From: an uncultured Anaerolineae bacterium
GTDB lineage: Bacteria; Chloroflexota; Anaerolineae; Anaerolineales; Villigracilaceae
Length of the DNA: 64,000 nucleotides
Direction of reading: 5' to 3'
Assembly: GCA_903875215.1 (NCBI GenBank)
Contig: CAIQVH010000016.1
Location: 496,001 to 560,000, forward strand
Made by a program: the position numbers and the translations under genes. Positions 6,500 to 13,961 of the stretch are shown here, in pieces (the stretch's first letter is position 1; each line of letters opens with the position of its first letter). The notes under the pieces are model-generated. The model saw only the letters and a program-made list of their open reading frames with translations. It made no database searches and was not told where the DNA came from.

Positions 6500-7780
6500 C
6501 TATATTTTTACATGGGTGACGAGATATTCCATATATCGTGATTTGACCTGCTGACTGGCCATGACCTGTTTGACCGGCGGCAGGCGCAGGACGGCGCCCA
6601 GCACGGCGGCCAGGGCGCGGTGGTTCCACAACACGCGATTGTCGAAGATCAGGTTTTGCAGGCTGCCACGTTCGATGGCCATCATCACCGAGCGGTGGAC
6701 GGAGTTGAGCGGTGTAAGGACGCGCTCGGGGCGTGAGCGCAGGCTCAGGCCGTTGTGCGAGCAGGTACGCACGCACACGCCGCAGCCCAGGCACAGATCT
6801 TCATCCACTTTGGCTTTTTTCATTTTGGGATGGTGCGGGTCGTTGCTGGAGACGAGTGTCATCGCTTCGACCGGGCAGGCCGTGACGCATTTTCCGCAGC
6901 CGTTGCAGTCGCTGTTGGCGACGACCGGCAGGAAGTTGCTGGTGTGCACCGGGTTCAGCATCCCGAACTTGCGGGCGGCGATCAGCGCTTCGCAGCAGCA
7001 GCCGCAGCAGTTGCAGATGAAGTTGACGCTTTCGCGCACATTTTCCCCAAACTGCACCAGGTTTTGCTCATAGGCCTGTTGCAGCAGGTCGAGCCCCTCG
7101 CTGACATCCACCGGGCGGGCGTAGCCGTGCCGGGTGAGCGCCTGGGCCGAGCCGTTGAAGGTCATGCAGATTTCCATCGGCGCATCACAATTACGGTCAA
7201 CGTGCTGCATTTTGTGGCGGCAGTAGCACACGCCGATGCCGCGCTGTGTGGCGGTGCGGATGACTTCGCTGGCGCGTTCGTAGTCCAGGACGTGCAGGGC
7301 GTTTTCGTTGGAGAGCACCGGTTCGTGGACGAAGACGCGCCCCAGCTGGGTTTCGCCGGTGGCGAATAAGTCGCGGATGAATTCCTCTTCCACGTTCATG
7401 TACTGGTAGAACAACTCCCCCAGCACTTTCTGGTCGATGTCGCCGCGCAGACGCATCATCGAGAATTCGAAGAAACCGGCCATCGGCGGCGGCAGGGTGT
7501 AGGTGGTCTGGCCTTCCCATTCGATATCCACCAAAATGGCGCGGCTGGACAGTTCATCGAGGGCTTTCTGTGTCTCAGCCAGGGGAAGCTTCCAAACCTG
7601 GCTGGCTTTTTCGGCGGTGAAGGGTTTGATCGGCAGCAGCGCCACCAATTCGGCTTCGCGTTCGCTGAACAGGATTTTCAGGATTTTGTAGAGCGTATCC
7701 GAGGGCGGCGCGCCTTGAGGGAAGCGGTTGAGCCGCTCGACAAGCTCGGTATAGCCGGATTTCAGAGTAATATGCGCCAT
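6500..7780 (-). CDS. 4Fe-4S dicluster protein with N-terminal winged-helix-like region
   Basis: This 426-residue protein contains two ferredoxin-type clusters near residues 290-350 (CNGCGKCVTACP and CLGCGVCVRTCS). Upstream lie two unusual Cys-rich stretches (CYCRHKMQHVDRNCDAP and CNCCGCCCEA), which may hold further metal centres. Residues 1-110 look like a helix-turn-helix or PadR/ArsR-like fold (FTAEKASQVWKLPLAETQKALDEL). It has no membrane segments. Its partner is unknown; an electron-transfer or redox-sensing role is inferred. The start has a good Shine-Dalgarno (AGGAGG). It is monocistronic, with a putative regulatory site 55-70 bp upstream of the start codon. Confidence 0.75.
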   Translation of the reverse strand: MAHITLKSGYTELVERLNRFPQGAPPSDTLYKILKILFSEREAELVALLPIKPFTAEKASQVWKLPLAETQKALDELSSRAILVDIEWEGQTTYTLPPPMAGFFEFSMMRLRGDIDQKVLGELFYQYMNVEEEFIRDLFATGETQLGRVFVHEPVLSNENALHVLDYERASEVIRTATQRGIGVCYCRHKMQHVDRNCDAPMEICMTFNGSAQALTRHGYARPVDVSEGLDLLQQAYEQNLVQFGENVRESVNFICNCCGCCCEALIAARKFGMLNPVHTSNFLPVVANSDCNGCGKCVTACPVEAMTLVSSNDPHHPKMKKAKVDEDLCLGCGVCVRTCSHNGLSLRSRPERVLTPLNSVHRSVMMAIERGSLQNLIFDNRVLWNHRALAAVLGAVLRLPPVKQVMASQQVKSRYMEYLVTHVKI

Positions 7781-7835
7781 GGCCAGTCCTCCTAAAATGT
7801 TTTTATTAGTTTAGAGGAGCGGTGCGTGTGCATCT

Positions 7836-7851
7836 AGTGGCAAATGTCATA
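7836..7851 (-). promoter_or_regulatory. Candidate CRP/FNR-type operator upstream of the Fe-S gene
   Basis: TATGACATTTGCCACT on the minus strand matches sites near tnaA and nuoA. Its centre is about 42 bp before the start point expected from the TAAACT box at 7813-7808, the usual place for an activator touching RNA polymerase. Confidence 0.4.
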
Positions 7852-8725
7852 TTTTCGGTTGCCGGGTATCTGTTTCTTGGGGCCAATCTTTCAGCTGTGA
7901 GAGCATGACTGCGGTGAAGATGACCAGGCAGCCGAGGATTTGGATGGGGAGCAGGGCCTGGCGTAGGATGAGCCAGCCTGCCAGGGCGGCGAAGACCGCT
8001 TCCAGTCCGAGGATGAGGGCGGCGTCGGTGGGGGGGGTGTGGTTTTGTCCCCAGACCTGGAGGGTGTAGCCAATTCCTATCGAAAGGATGGCGCGGTAGA
8101 GGATGGCACCGAGCAGTGGGAGCGGGGTGAGCTGGCTGAGATGTTCAAAGAACAGGCCGGCCAGGAGGTTGAGCAGGCCGGTGAGCAGGAATTGTCCCGC
8201 GGCGAAGGAGATGGGTTCATACTTCGAGGCGAATTTGCCTAGGAGGACGAAGTGCAGCCCCCAGAAGAGGGCGCCGAGTAGTTCGAGGCTGTCTCCGTTT
8301 TGAAAATGGAGGCCGTTGCCGGCGGTGGAGAGCAGGTAGGCGCCCAGGCTGGCAAGGCTGACAGCGACCAGGTCGAGGCGATGCGGCTTTTCGCGGAAGG
8401 TCAGCCAGAGCAGGAAGGGGGTGAAGACGGTGTAGAGGCTGGTGAGGAAGCCGGCGTTGGCGACTTTGGTGTAGAAAAGGCCAATTTGTTGTAAGGCGCT
8501 GGCGGCGAAGAGGATCAGCCCGGCGATGAGCATCCATTTCCATTGGCCGGGAGGTAGTTTCTTTTGGCGCGGGATGAAGGGGGTCAGGAGCAGGGAGCCG
8601 AGCAGAAAGCTGGCGGCGTTGAAGAGGTAAGCGACTCTATACTGCCCGGCGATATTTTGGGAGATGAAGGCGGTGCCCCAGACGATGGCGACGGCAAAGA
8701 GGGTGAGATCGGCTTTCAGGCGCAT
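7847..8725 (-). CDS. EamA/DMT-superfamily transporter
   Basis: The 292-residue protein has about ten hydrophobic segments arranged as two repeated halves, typical of the EamA (RhaT/YdcZ-like) drug/metabolite transporter family. The first segment contains the frequent signature AIVWGTAFI. The substrate cannot be read from sequence; members export amino acids, metabolites or drugs. It stands alone between genes of the same strand, and its stop codon overlaps the regulatory motif of the Fe-S gene. Confidence 0.88.
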   Translation of the reverse strand: MRLKADLTLFAVAIVWGTAFISQNIAGQYRVAYLFNAASFLLGSLLLTPFIPRQKKLPPGQWKWMLIAGLILFAASALQQIGLFYTKVANAGFLTSLYTVFTPFLLWLTFREKPHRLDLVAVSLASLGAYLLSTAGNGLHFQNGDSLELLGALFWGLHFVLLGKFASKYEPISFAAGQFLLTGLLNLLAGLFFEHLSQLTPLPLLGAILYRAILSIGIGYTLQVWGQNHTPPTDAALILGLEAVFAALAGWLILRQALLPIQILGCLVIFTAVMLSQLKDWPQETDTRQPKI

Positions 8726-8812
8726 GGTGATCCAATCTGGTTGGGATTTGGGTAATCATAGCACAGTCGGGGGCCGGGGTGGGTGCAGGAGGAGAGGCTG
8801 GCGGGGGTGTCG

Positions 8813-9538
8813 TTAGCGGGCTGCGGTTTTGGGGTGTTCGGCGGGGGCTTTGCGGGTGGGTTCCTGGTTGGGCTGCAGGCGCAGTACCAGCCAGTAAACG
8901 GTCAGAAAGATGATGCTCAGTCCGGTCAGGGCGTAGATGAGTTTTGTGCTGGGGAGGACGGCGTCGGTGCCAGCAAAAAGTCCGTGCAGGGTGATGCCCA
9001 GGTAGCTGAGCAGGCTGAAGAGGTGGATGAGGCGGAAGGCGCGCATCCCGATGCGGGTGCGCAGGTAAAAGGTGAGGGTGACGATCAGGATGATGTAAAA
9101 GGAGAGGATGCCGATCCCGACCCAGAGGGGGCGGTAGGTTGTCAGGAAGGGGATCAGAATCTGCCAGAGGCTGGCGGGCTGGTAACGGTCGAGCATCAGG
9201 ACGCTGATGTGCAGAAGCATGAAGCCTATTCCGAGCAGCGAGATGAATTGGTGAAAGTCAAAGGTATAGGCGGGTTCAATGAGTGGGGTGATGATTTTGG
9301 ATGGAACCGCCAGGCCCCAGGCGGTGGAGAGCCAGAGCAGCAGGTAGGCGATCATGGCGGAGGAACGTGTGACGTACCACCACAGTTGTGGGCTGTTGAG
9401 GCCGAACAGCCAGTTCAGTCCAGCCAGGGCGCGTTGTCCGGGTGCAGTGGTTGCGGCGGTGTAGGCGAGCAGGCCGGTGAGGAGCAAGGCCAGGCCGCCA
9501 ATCAGCACAGTTTTTAGTAAGGAAGGTTTAGTTGGCAT
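8813..9538 (-). CDS. Ferric-reductase-like transmembrane haem protein (MsrQ-like)
   Basis: This 241-residue protein has about six membrane segments. Two helices each carry a pair of His residues 12-14 apart (FDFHQF...LLHIS and LIHLF...TLHGLF), the pattern that holds two b-haems in ferric reductase and MsrQ proteins. No FAD or NAD(P) domain is attached, so electrons must come from quinol or a flavin partner. It overlaps apbE by 11 bp and is the last gene of a four-gene operon. A role in carrying electrons across the membrane to an external flavin acceptor is inferred from this context. Confidence 0.75.
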   Translation of the reverse strand: MPTKPSLLKTVLIGGLALLLTGLLAYTAATTAPGQRALAGLNWLFGLNSPQLWWYVTRSSAMIAYLLLWLSTAWGLAVPSKIITPLIEPAYTFDFHQFISLLGIGFMLLHISVLMLDRYQPASLWQILIPFLTTYRPLWVGIGILSFYIILIVTLTFYLRTRIGMRAFRLIHLFSLLSYLGITLHGLFAGTDAVLPSTKLIYALTGLSIIFLTVYWLVLRLQPNQEPTRKAPAEHPKTAAR

Positions 9539-10460
9539 GCAGATACTCCAGACTGTGGGGTGGTCCCCAAATTATCCCGTCACGGTCCACGGCGAGACAG
9601 GCGATTGCAGGATCGAGTTGAAGCAGGGTTGCAGCCTGGGATGGGCCGCCGATGAGCAGTGCTTTGGCAAAGACTTCGCAGGTGTCGGCGTGCGGTGCGA
9701 TGACGGTGACGCTCAGCCAGCCCGAGTCGGCGGGTTCTCCGGTGCGTGGGTCGATGATGTGGTGGCGGGTTTGCGGGCCTTGTTTCCAGGCGCGCCGGGT
9801 GATGGTGGAGGTTGCGATGGCTCCGGGCGGGAGGTTGAGATCGGCCAAAACCTGGTCTGGGGTGAGGGGGTTTTCAAGGCCGATTTCCCAGCTGGTTTTT
9901 CCGGCGGGCAGGCCGATCAGGAACATATCGCCGCCGGCGTTGATGGCGCAGGCGCTGGCATGCTCAGCCAGAATGTGGGCGGCCTGTTCGACGATCCAGC
10001 CTTTGGCGATGCCGCTCAGATCGAGTTGGGTGCCTTCGGGCAGGTAGATGCGCTCGTTTTCCGGGTCGCAGATCAGCCCCTGGAGCGGGGGCCTGTTTAG
10101 GGTTGGATATTCATTGTTGACGGGTAACGTGTCTAGTTGGCGAATTTGATCCATGCTGCGGTCGTAGCCAATGCGCAGTAAATCTGGCAGGATGGCGGGG
10201 TTGAACAATCCGCTGGTGAGTTCGGCGTAGCTTTGGGCCAGCATGACCAGCTGCAGCATCTCTGCTGAAGCCTGGAACCAGCTCCCGGCAGCGCGGTTCA
10301 GCTGGGACAGTTCGCTGGCGGGGGAAAAGCGGGTAAAGCGCTGTTCGTTCGCTTCGATGAATTGCTGCGCCCTGAGAAAACCCTGCGCCAGTTGGGCGGG
10401 ATTCCCCTCTCCAGCCAGATCAATGGCCGTGTTCATGGCGCGGAAGTGGATTATTTGCAT
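9528..10460 (-). CDS. apbE: FAD:protein FMN transferase (ApbE family)
   Basis: This 310-residue enzyme attaches FMN covalently to Ser/Thr of target proteins outside the cytoplasm, using FAD. Recognisable family segments are DLSGIAKGWIVEQ, AINAGGDMFLIG (AGGD motif), HHIIDPRTGEPA and the ATSTITRR region. The open frame runs 104 codons further upstream but would overlap the preceding gene; the ATG at 10460 starts directly at the conserved HFRAMNT region, so it is chosen. No clear signal peptide or lipobox is seen after this start, which is odd for an exported enzyme. It lies 2 bp behind a small membrane protein and overlaps the haem protein. Confidence 0.9.
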   Translation of the reverse strand: MQIIHFRAMNTAIDLAGEGNPAQLAQGFLRAQQFIEANEQRFTRFSPASELSQLNRAAGSWFQASAEMLQLVMLAQSYAELTSGLFNPAILPDLLRIGYDRSMDQIRQLDTLPVNNEYPTLNRPPLQGLICDPENERIYLPEGTQLDLSGIAKGWIVEQAAHILAEHASACAINAGGDMFLIGLPAGKTSWEIGLENPLTPDQVLADLNLPPGAIATSTITRRAWKQGPQTRHHIIDPRTGEPADSGWLSVTVIAPHADTCEVFAKALLIGGPSQAATLLQLDPAIACLAVDRDGIIWGPPHSLEYLHAN

Positions 10461-10462
10461 GT

Positions 10463-10720
10463 TCAGGAACCGCGAGTCACAAAGGCCGAGTAGTAGGCGC
10501 GCCGGCGCTGGGGGCGCGGGCTGAAGATTTGCAGCCATGAAGGACTGCCGGTGTCGGCGCTGGCCTGCAGGGCTGGATCCTGGATGGGAGCCAGCGCCGG
10601 GAGGGGGGCGAGGGGTTGGGCGGGCTTGGGCGAGTGGGCCAGTATCATCCAACCAAATAGAAAGCTGACCAGGCTGGAAAGGCCAATAAACCAGTGCAGG
10701 TGGGTTTTGATGTTTTTCAT
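10463..10720 (-). CDS. Small N-terminally anchored membrane protein, unknown
   Basis: The 85-residue protein has one hydrophobic segment (residues about 9-28), followed by a Pro/Ala-rich exported region and a basic end (RPQRRR). I do not recognise a family. It sits 14 bp after the coiled-coil gene and 2 bp before apbE, so it belongs to the flavinylation operon; it could be a scaffold or an acceptor, but no standard FMN attachment motif is present. Confidence 0.6.
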   Translation of the reverse strand: MKNIKTHLHWFIGLSSLVSFLFGWMILAHSPKPAQPLAPLPALAPIQDPALQASADTGSPSWLQIFSPRPQRRRAYYSAFVTRGS

Positions 10721-10734
10721 GGGTGGGTTTCCTG

Positions 10735-11142
10735 TTATTGAACTGGCCGGGCGGTGATGAGTACACTGCCATCTCCGCGTACCTGGATCAGGCCCCGGCT
10801 TTGCAACGCAACCAGGAAATTCTGGAATTGCTGAATCTGCTGCGCGGCCTGATCCAGTTGGTTCTGTGTCAGTTGGAGTTGGTTCTGGTCGCGTTCCAGC
10901 AATTGCTGGTACTGGGTTTCGCGCTGTTGGTATTCGTTGATCCGGTTTTGCAGCTGTGCGATCTGGGCCTGTTCGCTGCTGAGCGAGGCGGAAACCAGCG
11001 CGGCTCCGCTGGTCGGGGAGTTTGAAACCGTCTGACTATTTTTGTTAAAAAATGCGTTTACGCCGAATACGAGCATCGCGGCGGCCACACAACCCGTCAC
11101 AGCGAACGCGGCAATCCAGGCAGGAATTTGTTTTTTCATCAT
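10735..11142 (-). CDS. Membrane-anchored coiled-coil protein, unknown
   Basis: The protein has 135 residues: one N-terminal membrane helix (about residues 6-30), a Ser/Thr-rich linker, then a Gln/Glu-rich coiled coil (residues about 55-110) and a short C-terminal part LIQVRGDGSVLITARP. The start at 11142 has the Shine-Dalgarno GGAGAGG; an in-frame extension further upstream runs through a terminator and is not likely. It is the first gene of the operon that contains apbE and the ferric-reductase-like protein. Function unknown; the linker contains SGAALVS, which resembles the flavinylation motif SGAT but lacks the acceptor Thr. Confidence 0.65.
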   Translation of the reverse strand: MMKKQIPAWIAAFAVTGCVAAAMLVFGVNAFFNKNSQTVSNSPTSGAALVSASLSSEQAQIAQLQNRINEYQQRETQYQQLLERDQNQLQLTQNQLDQAAQQIQQFQNFLVALQSRGLIQVRGDGSVLITARPVQ

Positions 11143-11203
11143 GACACCTCTCCGAAGTTGATTGCCCCAAAGATACCAGCCGTAGATGACAGTACGGTGA
11201 AAG

Positions 11204-11248
11204 CTAAAAAAAAGGAACCCGTCTCCGGCTGGGAGGCGGGTTCCTTTT
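11204..11248 (-). terminator. Intrinsic terminator of the lectin-domain gene
   Basis: A stem of about 17 bp (around 11210-11226 with 11231-11248) is followed on the minus strand by a run of eight or more T. It separates the C-type-lectin gene from the apbE operon. Confidence 0.85.
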
Positions 11249-11275
11249 ACGAAATTTGTGGAAGTTGCGCGGCGG

Positions 11276-11866
11276 TTATTGATCCCACTCGCAGACAAAG
11301 AGCCTTTCGGCGGCTGGAACATTACTCCACTGGCTGGAAACCGCTGCAACCGCGCCGAATTGTGGCGAGGCAAACGCGAGATATGGCGCTGGCTGACAGG
11401 TTTCTGCCGCTGGGCAGGAATGCGGTTCCCCGGGTGCCCAGGCGCGAAACTGGAACGGCTCCCCGCTGACCCAGGACCAGGCTCCGGAGTCATTTTCCAT
11501 ACTGGCGCCGAGCCAGGTCTCGGGCGCGAGGCTGTAGACGAATTGGTTTTCGCGCGCGCTTTCAATGGTGACGAGGTGTGCGCCCATCCCGGCGCAGTAT
11601 TCCTGGCTGGTCAACCAACTGCGCGGCGTTGTGCTGACCAGGTACCAGTGTCCGCTGACCACGTCGCGGGTGCCCTTGAAAAGCGTGGCCGTGGGCAGGA
11701 TGGTGGGGGTAATGGTTGGGCCGGGCGTGAAGGTGGGGAGCGCTGCCGCCTCGGTGGCGGTGGGCTGGAAGGCGGGCAGCGTTTCGACGGCTTGCATGAA
11801 TTTACAGGCCGAGATCAGCCCGGCCAGCAGGAACCATTCGATCAGGATTTTCAGGTTGCGATGCAC
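11276..11866 (-). CDS. Lipoprotein with C-type lectin-like domain
   Basis: This product of 196 residues begins with a lipoprotein signal (lipobox LISAC) and a Pro/Thr-rich spacer. It ends in a C-type lectin-like fold: HWYLVS...SWLTSQEYC, GAHLVTIESARENQFV, WLGASMENDSGAWSWVSG, and FVCEWDQ with the paired Cys. Such domains bind sugars or proteins on the cell surface. A GTG start at 11866 with GAGGGG eight bases upstream fits better than the longer frame to 11938, which would overlap pepF. The calcium-binding WND motif is replaced by WSN, so sugar binding is uncertain. It is downstream of pepF in the same direction. Confidence 0.72.
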   Translation of the reverse strand: MHRNLKILIEWFLLAGLISACKFMQAVETLPAFQPTATEAAALPTFTPGPTITPTILPTATLFKGTRDVVSGHWYLVSTTPRSWLTSQEYCAGMGAHLVTIESARENQFVYSLAPETWLGASMENDSGAWSWVSGEPFQFRAWAPGEPHSCPAAETCQPAPYLAFASPQFGAVAAVSSQWSNVPAAERLFVCEWDQ

Positions 11867-11903
11867 GGCAGGTACCCCTCCAGGCTGTGGCGTGGGCGGC
11901 GGG

Positions 11904-13694
11904 TTAGAGTTGTTCGTAGCGCTCGATCTTTTTCTCAATAACTTTCAGGCTGTCTTCCCAGAATTTGCGCGAGCGGATGTCGATGCCGAAACGGGCGGCC
12001 AGGTCGGCGGCGCTGGCCTGGCCGGTGTTGGCCAGCAGGCTCTTGTAGGCGGGGATAAAGTCGGCGCCGCGCTGCTGGTAGATGGCGTACAGCCCGGTGG
12101 CGAAGAGCAAGCCAAAGGCGTAGGGGAAGTTGTAGAAGGAGAGTCCGGCGTAGTAGTAATGCGGTTTCCAGGTCCACATGTAAGGCTGGTAGCTTTCCAG
12201 GTCACCGTAGGTGGCTTTTTGGGCGCGTTCCATGATCTCGCACAATTCATCGGGCGAAAGGTCGGCGTTGACGCGGCGTTCGAAAACTTCTTTTTCAAAC
12301 AGGTAGCGCGAATAGATATCCACGATGACTTGTGAATCGCCGTTGAGCATGGTTTCCAGAACGGCGAGTTCTTGTTGCGGGTCGCTGATTTGTTGGAGCA
12401 TGGCCTGCATGACGATGGTTTCGCACATGATCGAGGCGGTTTCGGCCAGGGTCATGGGGGTATCTTGTTGCAGGCGGGTTTTTTGGGCCTGGTAGGCGCA
12501 GTGGTTGTGGAAGGCGTGGCCCAGTTCGTGGGCGATGGTGCTGACCTGGTCGAGCGAGCCGTCGAAGTTGCACAGGACGCGGCTTTCCTGGACGGACGGT
12601 AGATCCATGCAAAAAGCGCCGCCGCGTTTGCCGTCGCGCTGTTCGGCGTCGATCCAATTATGGTCGAAGGCGTGGCGGGCAAAATCTGCCAGCTCAGGAG
12701 AGAAGCTGGAGAAGTTGTGAATGATGAAGTCTTGGGCTTCCTGCCAGGTGTAGGTTTTGTTGGAGCCGCCGAGCGGGGCGAACAGGTCCCACCACTCCAG
12801 TTTTTGTTTGCCGAGCAGGCGGGCTTTGGCTTTGAAGTAGCGCTGGAACATGGGGAAGGAATCATGCATGGCGCCGAGCATGGCTTCCAGGGTGGGGCGG
12901 TCGATGCGGGCCATGTCGATGGCGCTGTGCAGTGCGTCGGTGCGGTGGCGGCGCTGGTTGAGGGTGTTGACTGCGCCTTTGACGCCGTTCATGCAGGCGG
13001 CCAGGGTTTCGCGCACTGTATCCCAGGCCTGGTTTTCGGCTGTGTAGGCGCGGCGGCGCACCTCGGCATCGGGATGTGAGCGCAGGTTGATCAGCGCCGG
13101 CATGGGCAGTTTTTGCAGGCTGCCATCCAGTTCAAATTCCACGGTCAGCTGGGAGGTGAGGGTGCCCTGGAGTTTGTTCCAGGCGCTGGCGCCGCTTAGT
13201 CCCAACTCGGCGGCCAGGTTTTCTTCGGCGGCGCTCATCAGGTAGGTGGATTGTTCGGCAATTTCTTTTAGATTGAAGGCGTGCGCCTGGGCGACGGGGT
13301 TGGCCGCGATGGCGGAATCGAGCACGGGGGCCAGTGCGCCTACCCAGGTTTGGAACTGGGTTTCGAGCATTTGTACGCGCACCATTAATTGCTGGAAGAC
13401 CGAGCGCTTTTTCATGGCGGTCACGTTGCGCGAATCGGTGGTGACGAAGGATTGGATGTAGGAGCCGAGCGTGCCACCCAGCTCGGAGAGCGCATTGAAC
13501 CGGTCAAGCGCGGCGCCGAGCAAGGCGCCCAGTTCGGCGGGGGAGTTGGCGGTGCCAGCCCGGGCCAGTTCGGCGCCTAGAAATTGTTCCGCCTCGCCGA
13601 TCAGTTGGGTGAGCTGTTGCTGGGCGGATTCAAATTCCGGCGATTCCAGGCCCGGATAGACGTTGGAAAGATCCCAGCGCGGGATGTCTGTCAT
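11904..13694 (-). CDS. pepF: Oligoendopeptidase F, M3 family
   Basis: The 596-residue zinc metallopeptidase contains the catalytic motif HELGHAFHN near residues 385-393, with the third ligand Glu in the following helix (TASIMCETI). M3 peptidases cut short peptides of about 6-20 residues in the cytoplasm during peptide recycling or nutrition. Length and the N-terminal M3 domain agree with the clostridial/PepF-type subfamily. It lies 18 bp after a small membrane-protein gene in the hflX-pepF run. Confidence 0.93.
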   Translation of the reverse strand: MTDIPRWDLSNVYPGLESPEFESAQQQLTQLIGEAEQFLGAELARAGTANSPAELGALLGAALDRFNALSELGGTLGSYIQSFVTTDSRNVTAMKKRSVFQQLMVRVQMLETQFQTWVGALAPVLDSAIAANPVAQAHAFNLKEIAEQSTYLMSAAEENLAAELGLSGASAWNKLQGTLTSQLTVEFELDGSLQKLPMPALINLRSHPDAEVRRRAYTAENQAWDTVRETLAACMNGVKGAVNTLNQRRHRTDALHSAIDMARIDRPTLEAMLGAMHDSFPMFQRYFKAKARLLGKQKLEWWDLFAPLGGSNKTYTWQEAQDFIIHNFSSFSPELADFARHAFDHNWIDAEQRDGKRGGAFCMDLPSVQESRVLCNFDGSLDQVSTIAHELGHAFHNHCAYQAQKTRLQQDTPMTLAETASIMCETIVMQAMLQQISDPQQELAVLETMLNGDSQVIVDIYSRYLFEKEVFERRVNADLSPDELCEIMERAQKATYGDLESYQPYMWTWKPHYYYAGLSFYNFPYAFGLLFATGLYAIYQQRGADFIPAYKSLLANTGQASAADLAARFGIDIRSRKFWEDSLKVIEKKIERYEQL

Positions 13695-13712
13695 GGAAGC
13701 TCCTTGGGTGGT

Positions 13713-13961
13713 TTACAATGCCCAGGCCAGGATCATGCCGAAGATGGCAATCAGCAGGCCGAGGTGCAGCAGCAGGTTGGTGGAGACGATGTACCAGTCG
13801 GCGGGCAGCAGGTTGATCAGCAGGAAATTCAAAAAAACCAAGAACATACCGATCAGCGGCAAAAGGCCTTTGCGGTGGGCAAAATACTCGGAAGCCTGGT
13901 CGACCCATTCGGAAAGTTGTTGAGTGAGGGGGCTGTCCTGGTTTTTGGAATTAGAGCTCAT
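13713..13961 (-). CDS. Small two-helix membrane protein, unknown
   Basis: The 82-residue protein has a charged N-terminal 35 residues and two hydrophobic helices (about residues 34-55 and 60-80) with a short loop LPADWY. No family is recognised. It overlaps the end of hflX by 11 bp and precedes pepF by 18 bp, so it is part of that operon. Confidence 0.65.
   Translation of the reverse strand: MSSNSKNQDSPLTQQLSEWVDQASEYFAHRKGLLPLIGMFLVFLNFLLINLLPADWYIVSTNLLLHLGLLIAIFGMILAWAL

Noticed and set aside
10963-11030. SGAALVS in the coiled-coil protein considered as an FMN attachment site
   Set aside because: Known sites need Thr or Ser after the Ala (SGAT type); here that position is Ala.
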